This document shows positions 8,998-18,600 of a DNA stretch of 64,000 bases, piece after piece. The stretch is from contig DASZXS010000083.1 of assembly GCA_035545735.1 (NCBI GenBank), positions 1 through 64,000 of the forward strand, in the 5' to 3' direction. The notes under the pieces were generated by a model. It saw only the letters and a list, made by a program, of their open reading frames with translations. It was not told the DNA's origin and ran no database searches. This DNA is from JAJYKC01 sp035545735. Lineage in GTDB: Bacteria; Acidobacteriota; Terriglobia; Bryobacterales; Bryobacteraceae. Position 1 is the stretch's first letter, and the number at the start of each line of letters is the position of its first letter. The position numbers and the translations under genes are program-made.

Positions 8998-10170
8998 TTA
9001 ATTCAGAATGGCGACCAGTTCTCTCTGGATTTCTCCGGTCACGCGGGCTTCTCTTTCACCAACATATACGTTCACTTCCGAACGGATTCCAAACTCGGGC
9101 AAATAGATTCCCGGTTCTACCGAGAAGCAGGTGCCGGGGATAATTCGCCTCTCGTCGTGAGTTTCAAGATTATCCATGTTGGCTCCCGTGCCGTGAACTT
9201 CCTCTCCGATCGAATGGCCAGTGCGGTGGACGAAAAAATCGGCATACCCCTGCTCCCGGATGTAGCCGCGCGCGGCGTCGTCCACCTCGAAACCGTGTAC
9301 CGGTTGGCCCCGCTCGACCGCCGCCTTTACCCGCGCCACCGCCCGGTCGCGCGCCTCGCTCACCACTCGAAACACCGTCCGCATGTTCTCCGGCGGCGAC
9401 GCGCCGCACCATCCCGTCCAGGTGATGTCATAATAAACCGCTTCGGGCTGTTTCAATTTCGCCCACATGTCCAGCAGCAGGGCGTCGCCAGAGCGAATTT
9501 CCGCGCTCTCGGGCCCCGGCTCATAATGAGGGTCCGACATATTGGCGTTCACCGCTACGATGGGCCCGTGGTCGGTGACCAGGCCCTCCCGCTCGAACCC
9601 TTCCCGCACAAAATTCTTGATATCGAACTCATGAAGGCGTGTTCGCGATTGCAGACATTCCCGCACGCGTTCGAAGGCCGCCGCGCGCACCCGGTCGACG
9701 CGCCGGCCAGCTTCCAGATGCATGTTCAGTTGGGCCCCGCTCCAGCGCGCCTCAAACAACTGCACCAGGTTCGCGGAGGTGGCGACCTCCACGCCCAGGC
9801 TTCGCACCAGCTCAATGGTCCCTCCGTCGACCAAGGAAACATAGGGAATGGCGCATCGCGGCGAGTACTGCATGGCAACCTTCGCCGCGCCGCCCAGAAT
9901 GCGCTTCAAACCGTTCACTTGGGCGCTCCAATCCGAATACCGGATCTTCCCGCCCGGCAACGGATCCAACACATGCGATTCGATATTGTGAACCAGACCG
10001 AGCGGCTCGCCTGCGGCCGGAACAAAATAATACCAGCGGCGCGTCGTCGTGCCTTGGGGGCGAAATTTCAAGACGCGATACGCCAGCGGGTCTCGCTCAT
10101 GATGGTCGAAAAAGAGCCAGCCGTCCAGCCCTTCTTCGCGAATCGCATCTTGAATTTCCGGGAGTTTCAT
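8998..10170 (-). CDS. M24 family metallopeptidase (Xaa-Pro aminopeptidase-like)
   Basis: A 390-residue enzyme with a creatinase/prolidase N-terminal domain (residues 1-150) and a pita-bread M24 domain. The five metal ligands can be placed: the two Asp in LLLDMWAKLK and YYDITWTGW, the His in HRTGHSIGEEVHG, and Glu in CFSVEPGIY and IRSEVNVYV. It probably removes N-terminal residues next to proline in the cytoplasm. The start MKLPEIQDAIREEGLDGWL is standard for this subgroup. It is downstream of the symporter gene, with 36 bases between them, and may degrade imported peptides or compounds; that link is inference. Confidence 0.9.
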   Translation of the reverse strand: MKLPEIQDAIREEGLDGWLFFDHHERDPLAYRVLKFRPQGTTTRRWYYFVPAAGEPLGLVHNIESHVLDPLPGGKIRYSDWSAQVNGLKRILGGAAKVAMQYSPRCAIPYVSLVDGGTIELVRSLGVEVATSANLVQLFEARWSGAQLNMHLEAGRRVDRVRAAAFERVRECLQSRTRLHEFDIKNFVREGFEREGLVTDHGPIVAVNANMSDPHYEPGPESAEIRSGDALLLDMWAKLKQPEAVYYDITWTGWCGASPPENMRTVFRVVSEARDRAVARVKAAVERGQPVHGFEVDDAARGYIREQGYADFFVHRTGHSIGEEVHGTGANMDNLETHDERRIIPGTCFSVEPGIYLPEFGIRSEVNVYVGEREARVTGEIQRELVAILN

Positions 10171-10206
10171 GGTCGCCTCCCACCCATTATGCGTCGGGGA
10201 AAGTTC

Positions 10207-11592
10207 TCAATAGAATGGTTTCAGCTTCTCTTCGGGCGGCCGGCGCGTGAGCAGGCTCACCACAACGAGCGCGATTAAGGAAGCCGCCAGGGCTGGATAG
10301 ACAGCCAGGTCCGGGTCACTGCCGCTCTGCTTGGCGGCCAGCGTCACCAGCGTTCCGCACGCGATCGAGGCAATCGCCGCCGCTGTCGTGGCTCGTTTCG
10401 AGAAGAACGCAGCCATCACGACCGGCGTAATGGCCGCCCCGTAGATCGTATAGGCATACAGCGCTTGCGCCAGGATCGATTCGAACTGCGTCGCCTGAAC
10501 CACGGCGTAAACCCCAAGCAGCACGACGATCAGACGCGACACGAGCATGGTTTCGCGTTCGCCCGCTTCCTTCCGCATGAACCGCGCGTAGACATCATGG
10601 ATCAGATTCGTCGCGGGAGAGAAGAGATAGTTGTTCGCCGTCGACACGACCTTGGCGAAAACGCCGCCCATCAACACCGCGCCAATCCACGCCGGCATTC
10701 CCAGGCGCGCCGTCAGCGGAATGATCTCGCGGGGTCTGTCGGTGTGGAACTGGGCGCTCCCGATGACCGCCAGCGAAACCAGGAGCGTTTCGAGAGTCAC
10801 CGTTCCCACAATCCAGCCGGCCACCGAATACTTGGCATCGCGCTCCGACCGCGCCGAGAAAAATTTCTGATACATTCCCTGGTTGCCGATCAGCAACAAC
10901 GCGGTTGGCAGCAGAAATCCCAATGCCTGTACCGGCGACAGATTCCCGAACACCTGAAAATGGGAATCGGGCAAACTGTGCCGGACGTGCGCCCAACCGC
11001 CGCCGCGCATTAACAACACCGGCACGGCGACCATGACGGCAACGGTCACCAGGGCCCCGATAAGCAGGTCGAGATAGGCGATCGAAGCCATCCCCGCGGC
11101 CGCGGTGAATGCAATCACGAACGCGGCGACAATGTACATCCCCAAATCGCGATCGAGAGAGGGAAAGATCAGATGCAGGATGTCGCCGCCCGCCTTAAAT
11201 TGATAACTCGTGATCGTGGTGTAGGAAATAACGATCGCAATTGTGCCCAGCACTCGCGCCGTCGCGTTGTAGCGCGCTTCGAGGAGATCGGGAATGGTGA
11301 ACTGAGCGAATCGCCGCGCGCGTCCGGCGACAAAGTAGATGATGAGCAACCCCACCCATCCGCCGGCCGACTGCCAAAGCGCCGCAAATCCGTTCTTGTA
11401 CGCCAGTTCGGCGCCGGCAAACAGACTGCCCGCTCCAATCCATGACGAAAGAAGGGTGAATACGAGTACCGGCCATGGAAGGGATCGCCCCGCCACCAAA
11501 AAGTCTGTGCGGTTTTTGACGCGCGCGGCTTTCACGATGGTGACCCCGCACAACGCGGCAACTACGACGCACAGCACGATCGGGTAGATCAT
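10207..11592 (-). CDS. Sodium:solute symporter family protein
   Basis: A 461-residue integral membrane protein with about 12-13 hydrophobic helices and the SSF features: KNRTDFLVAGRSLPWP after the first helix, WIGAGSLFAGAELAYKNG for TM2, FTIPDLLEARYN and TTANNYL-like FAKVVSTANNYLFSPATN. It should couple sodium entry to uptake of a small solute that cannot be named from sequence. Its ATG overlaps the stop of the Wzt-like ATPase by four bases (ATGA), showing translational coupling to an apparently unrelated transporter gene. Confidence 0.9.
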   Translation of the reverse strand: MIYPIVLCVVVAALCGVTIVKAARVKNRTDFLVAGRSLPWPVLVFTLLSSWIGAGSLFAGAELAYKNGFAALWQSAGGWVGLLIIYFVAGRARRFAQFTIPDLLEARYNATARVLGTIAIVISYTTITSYQFKAGGDILHLIFPSLDRDLGMYIVAAFVIAFTAAAGMASIAYLDLLIGALVTVAVMVAVPVLLMRGGGWAHVRHSLPDSHFQVFGNLSPVQALGFLLPTALLLIGNQGMYQKFFSARSERDAKYSVAGWIVGTVTLETLLVSLAVIGSAQFHTDRPREIIPLTARLGMPAWIGAVLMGGVFAKVVSTANNYLFSPATNLIHDVYARFMRKEAGERETMLVSRLIVVLLGVYAVVQATQFESILAQALYAYTIYGAAITPVVMAAFFSKRATTAAAIASIACGTLVTLAAKQSGSDPDLAVYPALAASLIALVVVSLLTRRPPEEKLKPFY

Positions 11593-12851
11593 GGAGCCGG
11601 AACCGGATTCCCTTCCCTCTGCCCTTCCGGCGAAACCCGGTACCGTACCGCGGTATGGAGATGCAATACGCCGGCAATATCCTTAAGATCCGTCACGCGA
11701 AAGGACAGCACATCGTCCAGCCAGTCCTGGCTCGATCCATCCCAATGCTGCGTCGCCACCGTCAGAGTGTACTCCTGGCGGCTGAACAGGCACTCGATAT
11801 CAAACTCGACTTCCAATTCCGAACCGGCTTGTACCGGTCCAAGCTCCAAGCCCTCCACCCGCGTATTGGTGCCGAACACATCCATGCCAAGCCGGCTTCG
11901 CACCAGGATTCCCACCACGGGATTAAAGATGTCCTGCTGGAATCTCGCCACGATTCGTACCCGCATCGTTTCGCCGCGCTCGAAGACCGAGCGGGGCACC
12001 CCGTGCGTGTCGAACGTCTTCGCCTCCACGATGTAGCTGGACCGGTCTCCGTGGCGGAAACTGCTGGCGAGCGCGGTCTGTTCGGGAGCTTCGGGACCGG
12101 CATCCTTCTGCCGCTCAAGCACAAACCCCATATAGCGGTTGACCACGTCGTTCGGTGTGCCCTGGGCTTGGATTTTTCCGTTTAGCAGAAAGATCGCCCG
12201 GTCCGCGAGGCGTTTCACTAATCCGAGATCGTGCGACACCAACAGTACCGTCAGCTTTTTTTCGCGAAGCTCTTCGAATTTGCGGATGCAGCGGCTGGCG
12301 AAGATCGCATCTCCCACCGAGAGTGCTTCATCGACGATAAGAATTTCCGGTTCCACGTGAATCGCCGTGGAAAACGCCAGGCGCACATACATGCCGGTCG
12401 AGTATTCCTTCACGGGGCGATCCATGAATTGTCCGATCTCGGCAAAAGCTTCAATCTTGGGGAACGCCCGCTCGATTTCAGCGCGCGAGAGTCCCATGAT
12501 CTCGCCGTTCATGTACACGTTTTCCCGGCCACTGAATTCCGGGTTAAAACCGGCGCCAAGCTCCAGCAGGGCGGCAATCCGCCCGTCGCAAAGCGCGCGT
12601 CCCGAGGTAGGCTGCAAAATGCCGCTGATGATTTGCAGCAGAGTGCTCTTGCCGGAGCCGTTTGGCCCCAAAAGAGCTAAGACTTCCCCTTTTTCCACTC
12701 GGAAACTGACGTCGCGAACAGCCCAGAATTGGGATTTCGCCGAAGCCTTGCCACCAAGGGACAGCGAACTCCAAAGGCGATCGGCTGCTCGGGGGTAAAG
12801 GTGATAGCACTTGGAGACGTTTTGGACGGATATCACGGCCGCAACGCTCAC
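11589..12851 (-). CDS. ABC ATPase of polysaccharide export (Wzt-like)
   Basis: A 420-residue ATPase. Walker A is LGPNGSGKST (residues 61-70), the signature helix is YSTGMYVRLAFSTA and Walker B is EILIVDEALSVGD. Residues about 280-400 match the Wzt C-terminal beta-sandwich (ERGETMRVRIVARF, NPVVGILVRSRLGMDVFGTNT), which in O-antigen exporters reads the terminal modification of the glycan. The partner permease Wzm is not adjacent. The gene starts 18 bases after the tail fibre gene stop, on the same strand, and is coupled to the symporter downstream, an unusual context. Confidence 0.9.
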   Translation of the reverse strand: MSVAAVISVQNVSKCYHLYPRAADRLWSSLSLGGKASAKSQFWAVRDVSFRVEKGEVLALLGPNGSGKSTLLQIISGILQPTSGRALCDGRIAALLELGAGFNPEFSGRENVYMNGEIMGLSRAEIERAFPKIEAFAEIGQFMDRPVKEYSTGMYVRLAFSTAIHVEPEILIVDEALSVGDAIFASRCIRKFEELREKKLTVLLVSHDLGLVKRLADRAIFLLNGKIQAQGTPNDVVNRYMGFVLERQKDAGPEAPEQTALASSFRHGDRSSYIVEAKTFDTHGVPRSVFERGETMRVRIVARFQQDIFNPVVGILVRSRLGMDVFGTNTRVEGLELGPVQAGSELEVEFDIECLFSRQEYTLTVATQHWDGSSQDWLDDVLSFRVTDLKDIAGVLHLHTAVRYRVSPEGQREGNPVPAP

Positions 12852-12869
12852 TATACCGCGAACGGGCCT

Positions 12870-15632
12870 TCAGCCCTGCTGAGCGGATTTCCGCAATCCC
12901 GTCACGAGCGGCACGCCGTAGCCAACCAGGCAAAACTGATCGAGCGCCCACAGTACGACGGATTCGAAACCATCTCCCAGCGCGATCCGCGATTCCTTGA
13001 GCCACGGCGTGGAGGCGTCGCTAATCCCCACCAGATGGCTCCTCTGCGCAGGCCCGAACGCGGCGCCATAGCCCTGCTCGATCGATTGCCGGCAAAGATT
13101 CAAATCGCGGGAGAGCGTGAACCCAAAGCTCTCCGTTTTCAGGCTCGTCAGATTCTCCGGAGTCCAATCGGACGCCGCATAGTTGACCACGTGATTCATC
13201 GCCGGAGCGTTCACGTCGTTTGGATAGAGGACTTCGAAGCGGCAGTCCGGATAGGTCGTCTTCACGTACTGCCGGATGGCCGCCGTATATTGCCCGATAA
13301 GCGCCGGCAGGAACGCCGCTTCCTCCGGAACGCTGGACGGATTCACAGTGTTGTCGGTGATCACCTGCATGGGCCGCCCATACCGGGCCTCGAACGCCGC
13401 TTTCGCTTCCGCGTCGTAAAACGGCATTCCCACGGGGTGCCCATCTGCATCCGTCTCCGGAAAATACCACCACTGCACTTCGCCGAACTGCAGGTAGGGA
13501 ACCAGTCCGGCGTTGGCTTGAAGACCTGCCATTTCCAGATACACATCCCGCCAATAAGCCAGACTGGCGGAAGAGAAATTGGTTTGCAGCGCGGGAGTAT
13601 TCACCAATACCGGGTTGCCGTCCGGGTAACGCTGGGCGATCCCCGCCTCGACCGATGGGTCTCCATTTCCCAGCTCTGTGCTGAAGGATGCGCACGCGTC
13701 AATTCCGTACGCCTGCAGAGCCGCAAAATAGGCCGCGCACCAATCCCGCGCCGCCCGGTTGATTCTCGGCGTCGCCTCCAGGTCGGTCAGCCACTGAGGG
13801 TCCTTTCCACCGGACAGTAGCGCCTTGGGCACCGTGATGGTCAAGCCGCCGGCCGTGGTGCTCGCCGCCAGCGAGACTGAGTTTCCCGGCGCTCCCATGG
13901 CGCGAGCCTGAATCGTCAATGTGCCGCCGCTCGCTTGTGCCCAGACACCAGTGGAATTGAAATTGATGAGGAGCGCAAACGCGAGCGCAAGTGTCTCCGG
14001 CGTCTCCCCAATCACGTGCTGGTGCGAAATCGTCGTCCCATCCACAACAATCGACGTGGTCTTGCTGAACTCAGGGGCTCCCTGAAATGTGACGGTGCCC
14101 GACGCATAGGCATTGCCCGCCGCTGTCAGTTCATAGAACCATAGCGCGCCCACGTAGTGATTCGCCCTGCCCGTAAATCCGAGCGACTGCAGAATCCATG
14201 CCGTCCGTTCCGGAGCCAGTGCGATGGAGTGCTCCGTGTCCCAGTCGGTTGCTAGCGTCATGTTCCGTTCCTCCGGTAACGTGGGCAACTCTTGCGCGGG
14301 AATAGCGATCTCCAGAAAATCGAAAAAGAAATAGCGGCCGGAAGTGAAATCGCACGTGATCTCTACCGTATGAGTTCCCGCGTTCCACTGTCCGAGGGGA
14401 TACCGGATCAGCGTGTCCTCGCCGTCGTATTGAAGGTTCACCGGGATCGGAGCGCCGCCGTCAATCGTTACCGAAATGGACCCGCCATTGGATGTAATTC
14501 GAGTCCCGAGATAGAGGCTATGCGTTTGGCCGGACTTATAGGTGCATCGAAGCGATCCCGGAGCTCCCGGTGTCTCGGATGGATTGGGCGGGGTCGGCGT
14601 GACGTGAATGGTCGAGCCGGAAAAATTGCCCACCGAAGCGTGCCAGTCGCCGGTGTAGCGAACCGACGAATCGGTATCCTCGATCCTATGGCTTCCCGGC
14701 CCCGCGATGGAATATTCCCTTCCGTTTCCCGAGACGCTCCAGTTCGAGACCACGACTTCGAACTCGCTTCGCTCAAAGGCTCCCGCGTTTAAGTCGGCGG
14801 CAAAGGTCCAGCGCATCTTCCGAACACTTTTCATCGCGGCTGCTGGAACTTCGGCAAGGCTGCCCAGCGGCAGAGTCACCTTCCATCGTGACGGCGACTG
14901 TCCTCCGCTGAATGACGCGGATGGCTCGCTCCACTGCTCGGTCCCTGCGCCGGAAACAAAAGTGTAAACACTAAGCCGGTTGCCCGCGGCGCCGGAGGTG
15001 CTGGCGCCGGTCCGATTCCCCAGGTACGTGAGCGTGATGTTATGGCCGCTCGCATCGGCAGTAATCGTCGGTGAACCTCCGCTCGCTGGAGGAAGATTGA
15101 TCGCAGCCGCCAGGGCTGCCAGAGCGGACTCCAGAGTGTCGTTGTAGTAGAGCTGGTAGTTGTATTGCTCGTTAAGAAACGAGATGCCGATGTAATCCCT
15201 ATCCGTGGGAGTCCCGCCGAGGGTGAGTGTCGCCGTCGCCGGAACATAAGATCCTTCGACAGGCGTCGCATATGACGCAATTGGGACATAATAGATCCGC
15301 TCCCCGGAGCCGTCATCGGCCCAAATCCGGAGATGCGGCCAGGCGACCGTCGCGTAGAGAGGAGAATCGAGCGGAATACAATTGACCCGCGTCTCTTCGT
15401 AGCTCAGCGTCAGGCCGCTCAGATCTCCGTCGGGAAGAGAGCGGAACGCGGGATGTTCAAAGACATTATCCCGGTTCCATTCCACCACCGCCCAGTCAAA
15501 CTGCTGCCGCCAGCATCCACTTAGCGTGAAACCGTTTGCGGAAGCGTTGCTCAGCGCGGCGATCGCGGATGGCTGAAAGAAATAGCACTGTAAATCCCGA
15601 TCGGGCCGCAGCTTTTCCAGTATCTCGGGCAT
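12870..15632 (-). CDS. Phage-type tail fibre/tip protein with TIM-barrel-like C-terminus
   Basis: A 920-residue protein, last in the virion cluster. The first ~250 residues resemble a particle-binding domain. The middle is rich in beta-sandwich repeats (SLYLGTRITSNGGSISVTID, GTVTFQGAPEFSKTTSIVVD). From about residue 590 it becomes alpha/beta, with many Trp and Tyr (YLQFGEVQWWYFPET, CAAYFAALQAYGIDACASF), like a glycoside-hydrolase TIM barrel. Glu residues in FGEVQWW and FSTELGNG are candidate acids. It is likely a surface-contacting fibre or a cell-wall glycan binding or cutting tip. The fold assignment is inference; the position directly after the hub gene supports the tail role. Confidence 0.65.
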   Translation of the reverse strand: MPEILEKLRPDRDLQCYFFQPSAIAALSNASANGFTLSGCWRQQFDWAVVEWNRDNVFEHPAFRSLPDGDLSGLTLSYEETRVNCIPLDSPLYATVAWPHLRIWADDGSGERIYYVPIASYATPVEGSYVPATATLTLGGTPTDRDYIGISFLNEQYNYQLYYNDTLESALAALAAAINLPPASGGSPTITADASGHNITLTYLGNRTGASTSGAAGNRLSVYTFVSGAGTEQWSEPSASFSGGQSPSRWKVTLPLGSLAEVPAAAMKSVRKMRWTFAADLNAGAFERSEFEVVVSNWSVSGNGREYSIAGPGSHRIEDTDSSVRYTGDWHASVGNFSGSTIHVTPTPPNPSETPGAPGSLRCTYKSGQTHSLYLGTRITSNGGSISVTIDGGAPIPVNLQYDGEDTLIRYPLGQWNAGTHTVEITCDFTSGRYFFFDFLEIAIPAQELPTLPEERNMTLATDWDTEHSIALAPERTAWILQSLGFTGRANHYVGALWFYELTAAGNAYASGTVTFQGAPEFSKTTSIVVDGTTISHQHVIGETPETLALAFALLINFNSTGVWAQASGGTLTIQARAMGAPGNSVSLAASTTAGGLTITVPKALLSGGKDPQWLTDLEATPRINRAARDWCAAYFAALQAYGIDACASFSTELGNGDPSVEAGIAQRYPDGNPVLVNTPALQTNFSSASLAYWRDVYLEMAGLQANAGLVPYLQFGEVQWWYFPETDADGHPVGMPFYDAEAKAAFEARYGRPMQVITDNTVNPSSVPEEAAFLPALIGQYTAAIRQYVKTTYPDCRFEVLYPNDVNAPAMNHVVNYAASDWTPENLTSLKTESFGFTLSRDLNLCRQSIEQGYGAAFGPAQRSHLVGISDASTPWLKESRIALGDGFESVVLWALDQFCLVGYGVPLVTGLRKSAQQG

Positions 15633-15633
15633 C

Positions 15634-18600
15634 TTAGAGACGAATCGTAACTGTGAGGTCGCTGCCCGGCGATGTGTTCTGTGTCTGCGATACCGAGGAG
15701 ATGTTCAAGCCGATCTGGGCCCCTTCCGGAATAGGGCCGAGAACAAATCCATCCTGGATGTTCGAGATCGTCTGGTTCAGCGGAATCGTAACACTCGCGT
15801 ACGTTTGTCCATTCACGGTGATTTGAACTTCGATCGGTGTGCTGTTGGGGGCCTGTTTCACCATCGCGAATACGTCTCGAACGGAGTGTGCGCTCTCCAT
15901 CCTCAGGGGCGGCGCGGCATTTGTCTGAATTGCCAGCGGCCCTTCAACCTGCAGGGTGAGTTGCCCGCCGGACAGGGTTCGCAAACCGAGATCGCTTGTG
16001 CCTGTAAACGCCGTCAGTGCCGGTGCCCCGTTTCCGCGGGCGTTGGTCATGAAGAGTGCGGCGGCGGCTATCCGCTTATCGGGCAGTGAAATCGGAAAGC
16101 TATAGCTGCCGCTCGCCGGGCTTCCAAAGAACCCGGGAACGAATGGCAGAATAAATGTCTTTGCAGTGAGGTCATACGCCAGGATTCCGGCGGCATGATC
16201 GGCGGCCTCGGTCCCATACGCTCCTCGCGTCACCGTGTACGTCAGCCGGTCTTCGCTGACGGACTGAACCAGCACCAGCTCGGAATCGATCTGCGCCAGC
16301 CCTCCCACCGCGCCATCGCCCGGGGCGCCAAGCTGGATCGACGTGTCCGTTACGCCAATCCCGCCGCTCAGTGTGGTGGACGGCTTACCTTTCAGCTCAT
16401 CCCAAAAATGAAGGGTGAGCGTACCGGCGGAAATCGTCTTTGTGTTTGTAAGTTGACTGAATCCGATGGCCTGTAACTCGACAGCGCCCTCGCCCGTCGG
16501 TGACAAGCCGAAGCTCGGAGCTGGCGCCACGTCGTCGTCGGCGGGCTCCGTCGAGACTCCATCGATTTGCCATCCCGTGATCGGCGACAACAAAGGGTCC
16601 GTCTCCTCATTTCGCACGGTCGCAGCCCTCCCCGAAATTTCTACCGTCATGCCTGGACGATCCGGAACGGCGAACGTCACCGGACTCGTGCTTCCTGTAG
16701 ACCCGAACTGCCATGACGAATCCACCACGACGAAGGTGCTGGTGGAATCCGGCGGGACAGTCCAATTCGTTGCCGTAGTGATCGTCGTGGGACTGTTCGA
16801 CGCGATTTGCCGTTCCTGCCCTTGCCCCGCTCCGGAGACGATCCTCACTGTGGCGCTTTGAAATTCGTTGGGAGCCATGGAAAGCGCGCTGCTCCCGATC
16901 GTACTCGCCGAGAAGACGTCCGCATCGGCCGCTGGTTGCCGCTCGAAGCGCCAATAGAAATTGGCGTGGTCGAAGTTTGCGTCGGGAGGTGGAATCAGGC
17001 TTGGTGCGAGTCCTGCGTCCGTGAACGTATCTGTAATCGCCGGCACAGTTGCAATACGCAGCAACCGCTGCGGAGTGCCGCCGCGGTAAACATTGAACCC
17101 GGCTGCCTGTGGCGAAAAGCTCAGGCTCTGAAGCGTGACCGCATTCGTATTAGTCCCGGCGGGTATTGTCGCCGCCACCAGGAATGAGAGCGCGCTTTCG
17201 CTGCCGCCCTGATCGAGCGCGCTTACGGCGTAGTAAAGCGTCTGCCCGCCCGCAAGCGTCCCTCCTGTAAATTGGATCACCGGGTTGAGACCCACTAGAG
17301 GGATGCCGGCTGCCGAAGAGCGTGGCTTTGCCGGCGCTGCAAACCCCACCGTCAGGTTCACGGTGTAGCTGCCGTCGGCGCTCTGCGTGTCGACTTCCGT
17401 AATCGCGTATTGCGGATTTCCGCTGCTGTCGAGAATTGCGCCTTCGAGCGGCCTGGGCAAATTGGCACCGGAATTGGGCTGACGTCCGCTCCCGGATGTC
17501 CCTAACAGCGCATTGGGACCGTACCAGGCGTTGTCGTGAATCTGAGCAGTGATCACCGCGGTGCGAAAATTTGGCCCCGGGGAAATCCGGAGGATCCGGA
17601 ATAGCTGCCGTTCCCATCCTTCGCGCGCATAGGTCATCGTCACCAGGTCTCCGGGATTCAATCCCACCGCCTTCACACTGGTTTCAAAATCGATATAAGT
17701 ATTGCCGCGAATCGATTTGTTGAGTTGAAGCGTGATCGCCCGGCCCGCTTGATTGAAGTTCGGCAGCCCCAGGGCGGCAAGGGACGTGGTAATTTCCTGT
17801 CCGCTCAGCAATGCGTCATCCACATCGACAAGGGAGATGCTGTCCTGTTGGTATTCGTTGAACTCGTCCTGAAACTCAACGGTCATGCGGTTAGGCGTAT
17901 CGGCCGAGTTTCGGGAATAGACTCGCAGGGACGACTCACCGCCGGGTTTACGCAGAATCCCGCCAAATGCCGAATCGCCGAATTCGTACGCGGGCCACCC
18001 GCCGCCAATCATGCCCGTGCTGTTACTGCCCGGCGCGAGGGTCGGTTGCTGTTGAGCGATCGACCCCTCCACCTTCAGTTGTAAGAGCCCTCCGGCGCTC
18101 AACACCAGGTAGAGGCTCGACCCGTTCCGAATACCGCGCACCACATCCGCCGCGCTGCGCCGCCCATTCAGAATGAGATTGCACTGGAACTGCGGGGCCA
18201 GCGTCTGGTTTCCATTCAGGTCCACCGCGGCCACCGGCGTGTCGCAGATCTCCGCTGTCGCCGCGAAACTTGTCAGATCGATTTCTTCTTCGCGCCATCC
18301 ACTACGCCGCAGAACGTCCAGAATTACCCATGCCGGGTTGTTGGTGAACGAGGTGTCCTGCCACTGTCCCGACGAGTTATACCGGTCCAACCGCATTCCC
18401 TTCACCAACACATGAATGTCCGGCAGCGACTGCCCGCTTGCAATCCGGTTCGGAACCACGACGGACATAAACGCCATGCTTCCGTACGGATCTCCCAGGG
18501 GATTGCCCTGCGCATCCGTGAAGTCGGGATTGAACGCGCCGCCCCGTTCCCCCGGACTGACCAGGTTGTACCACCCCGTGGCCGTCATATTGGCGCCGGG

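Noticed and set aside
8755..10278. A 507-codon plus-strand open frame
   Set aside because: It lies antisense to the M24 peptidase, whose metal ligands are all visible; the plus-strand product is Arg/His/Pro-rich without family features, a typical shadow in GC-rich DNA.
12729..13820. A 363-codon plus-strand open frame
   Set aside because: Antisense to the tail fibre and ATPase genes; no recognisable features.
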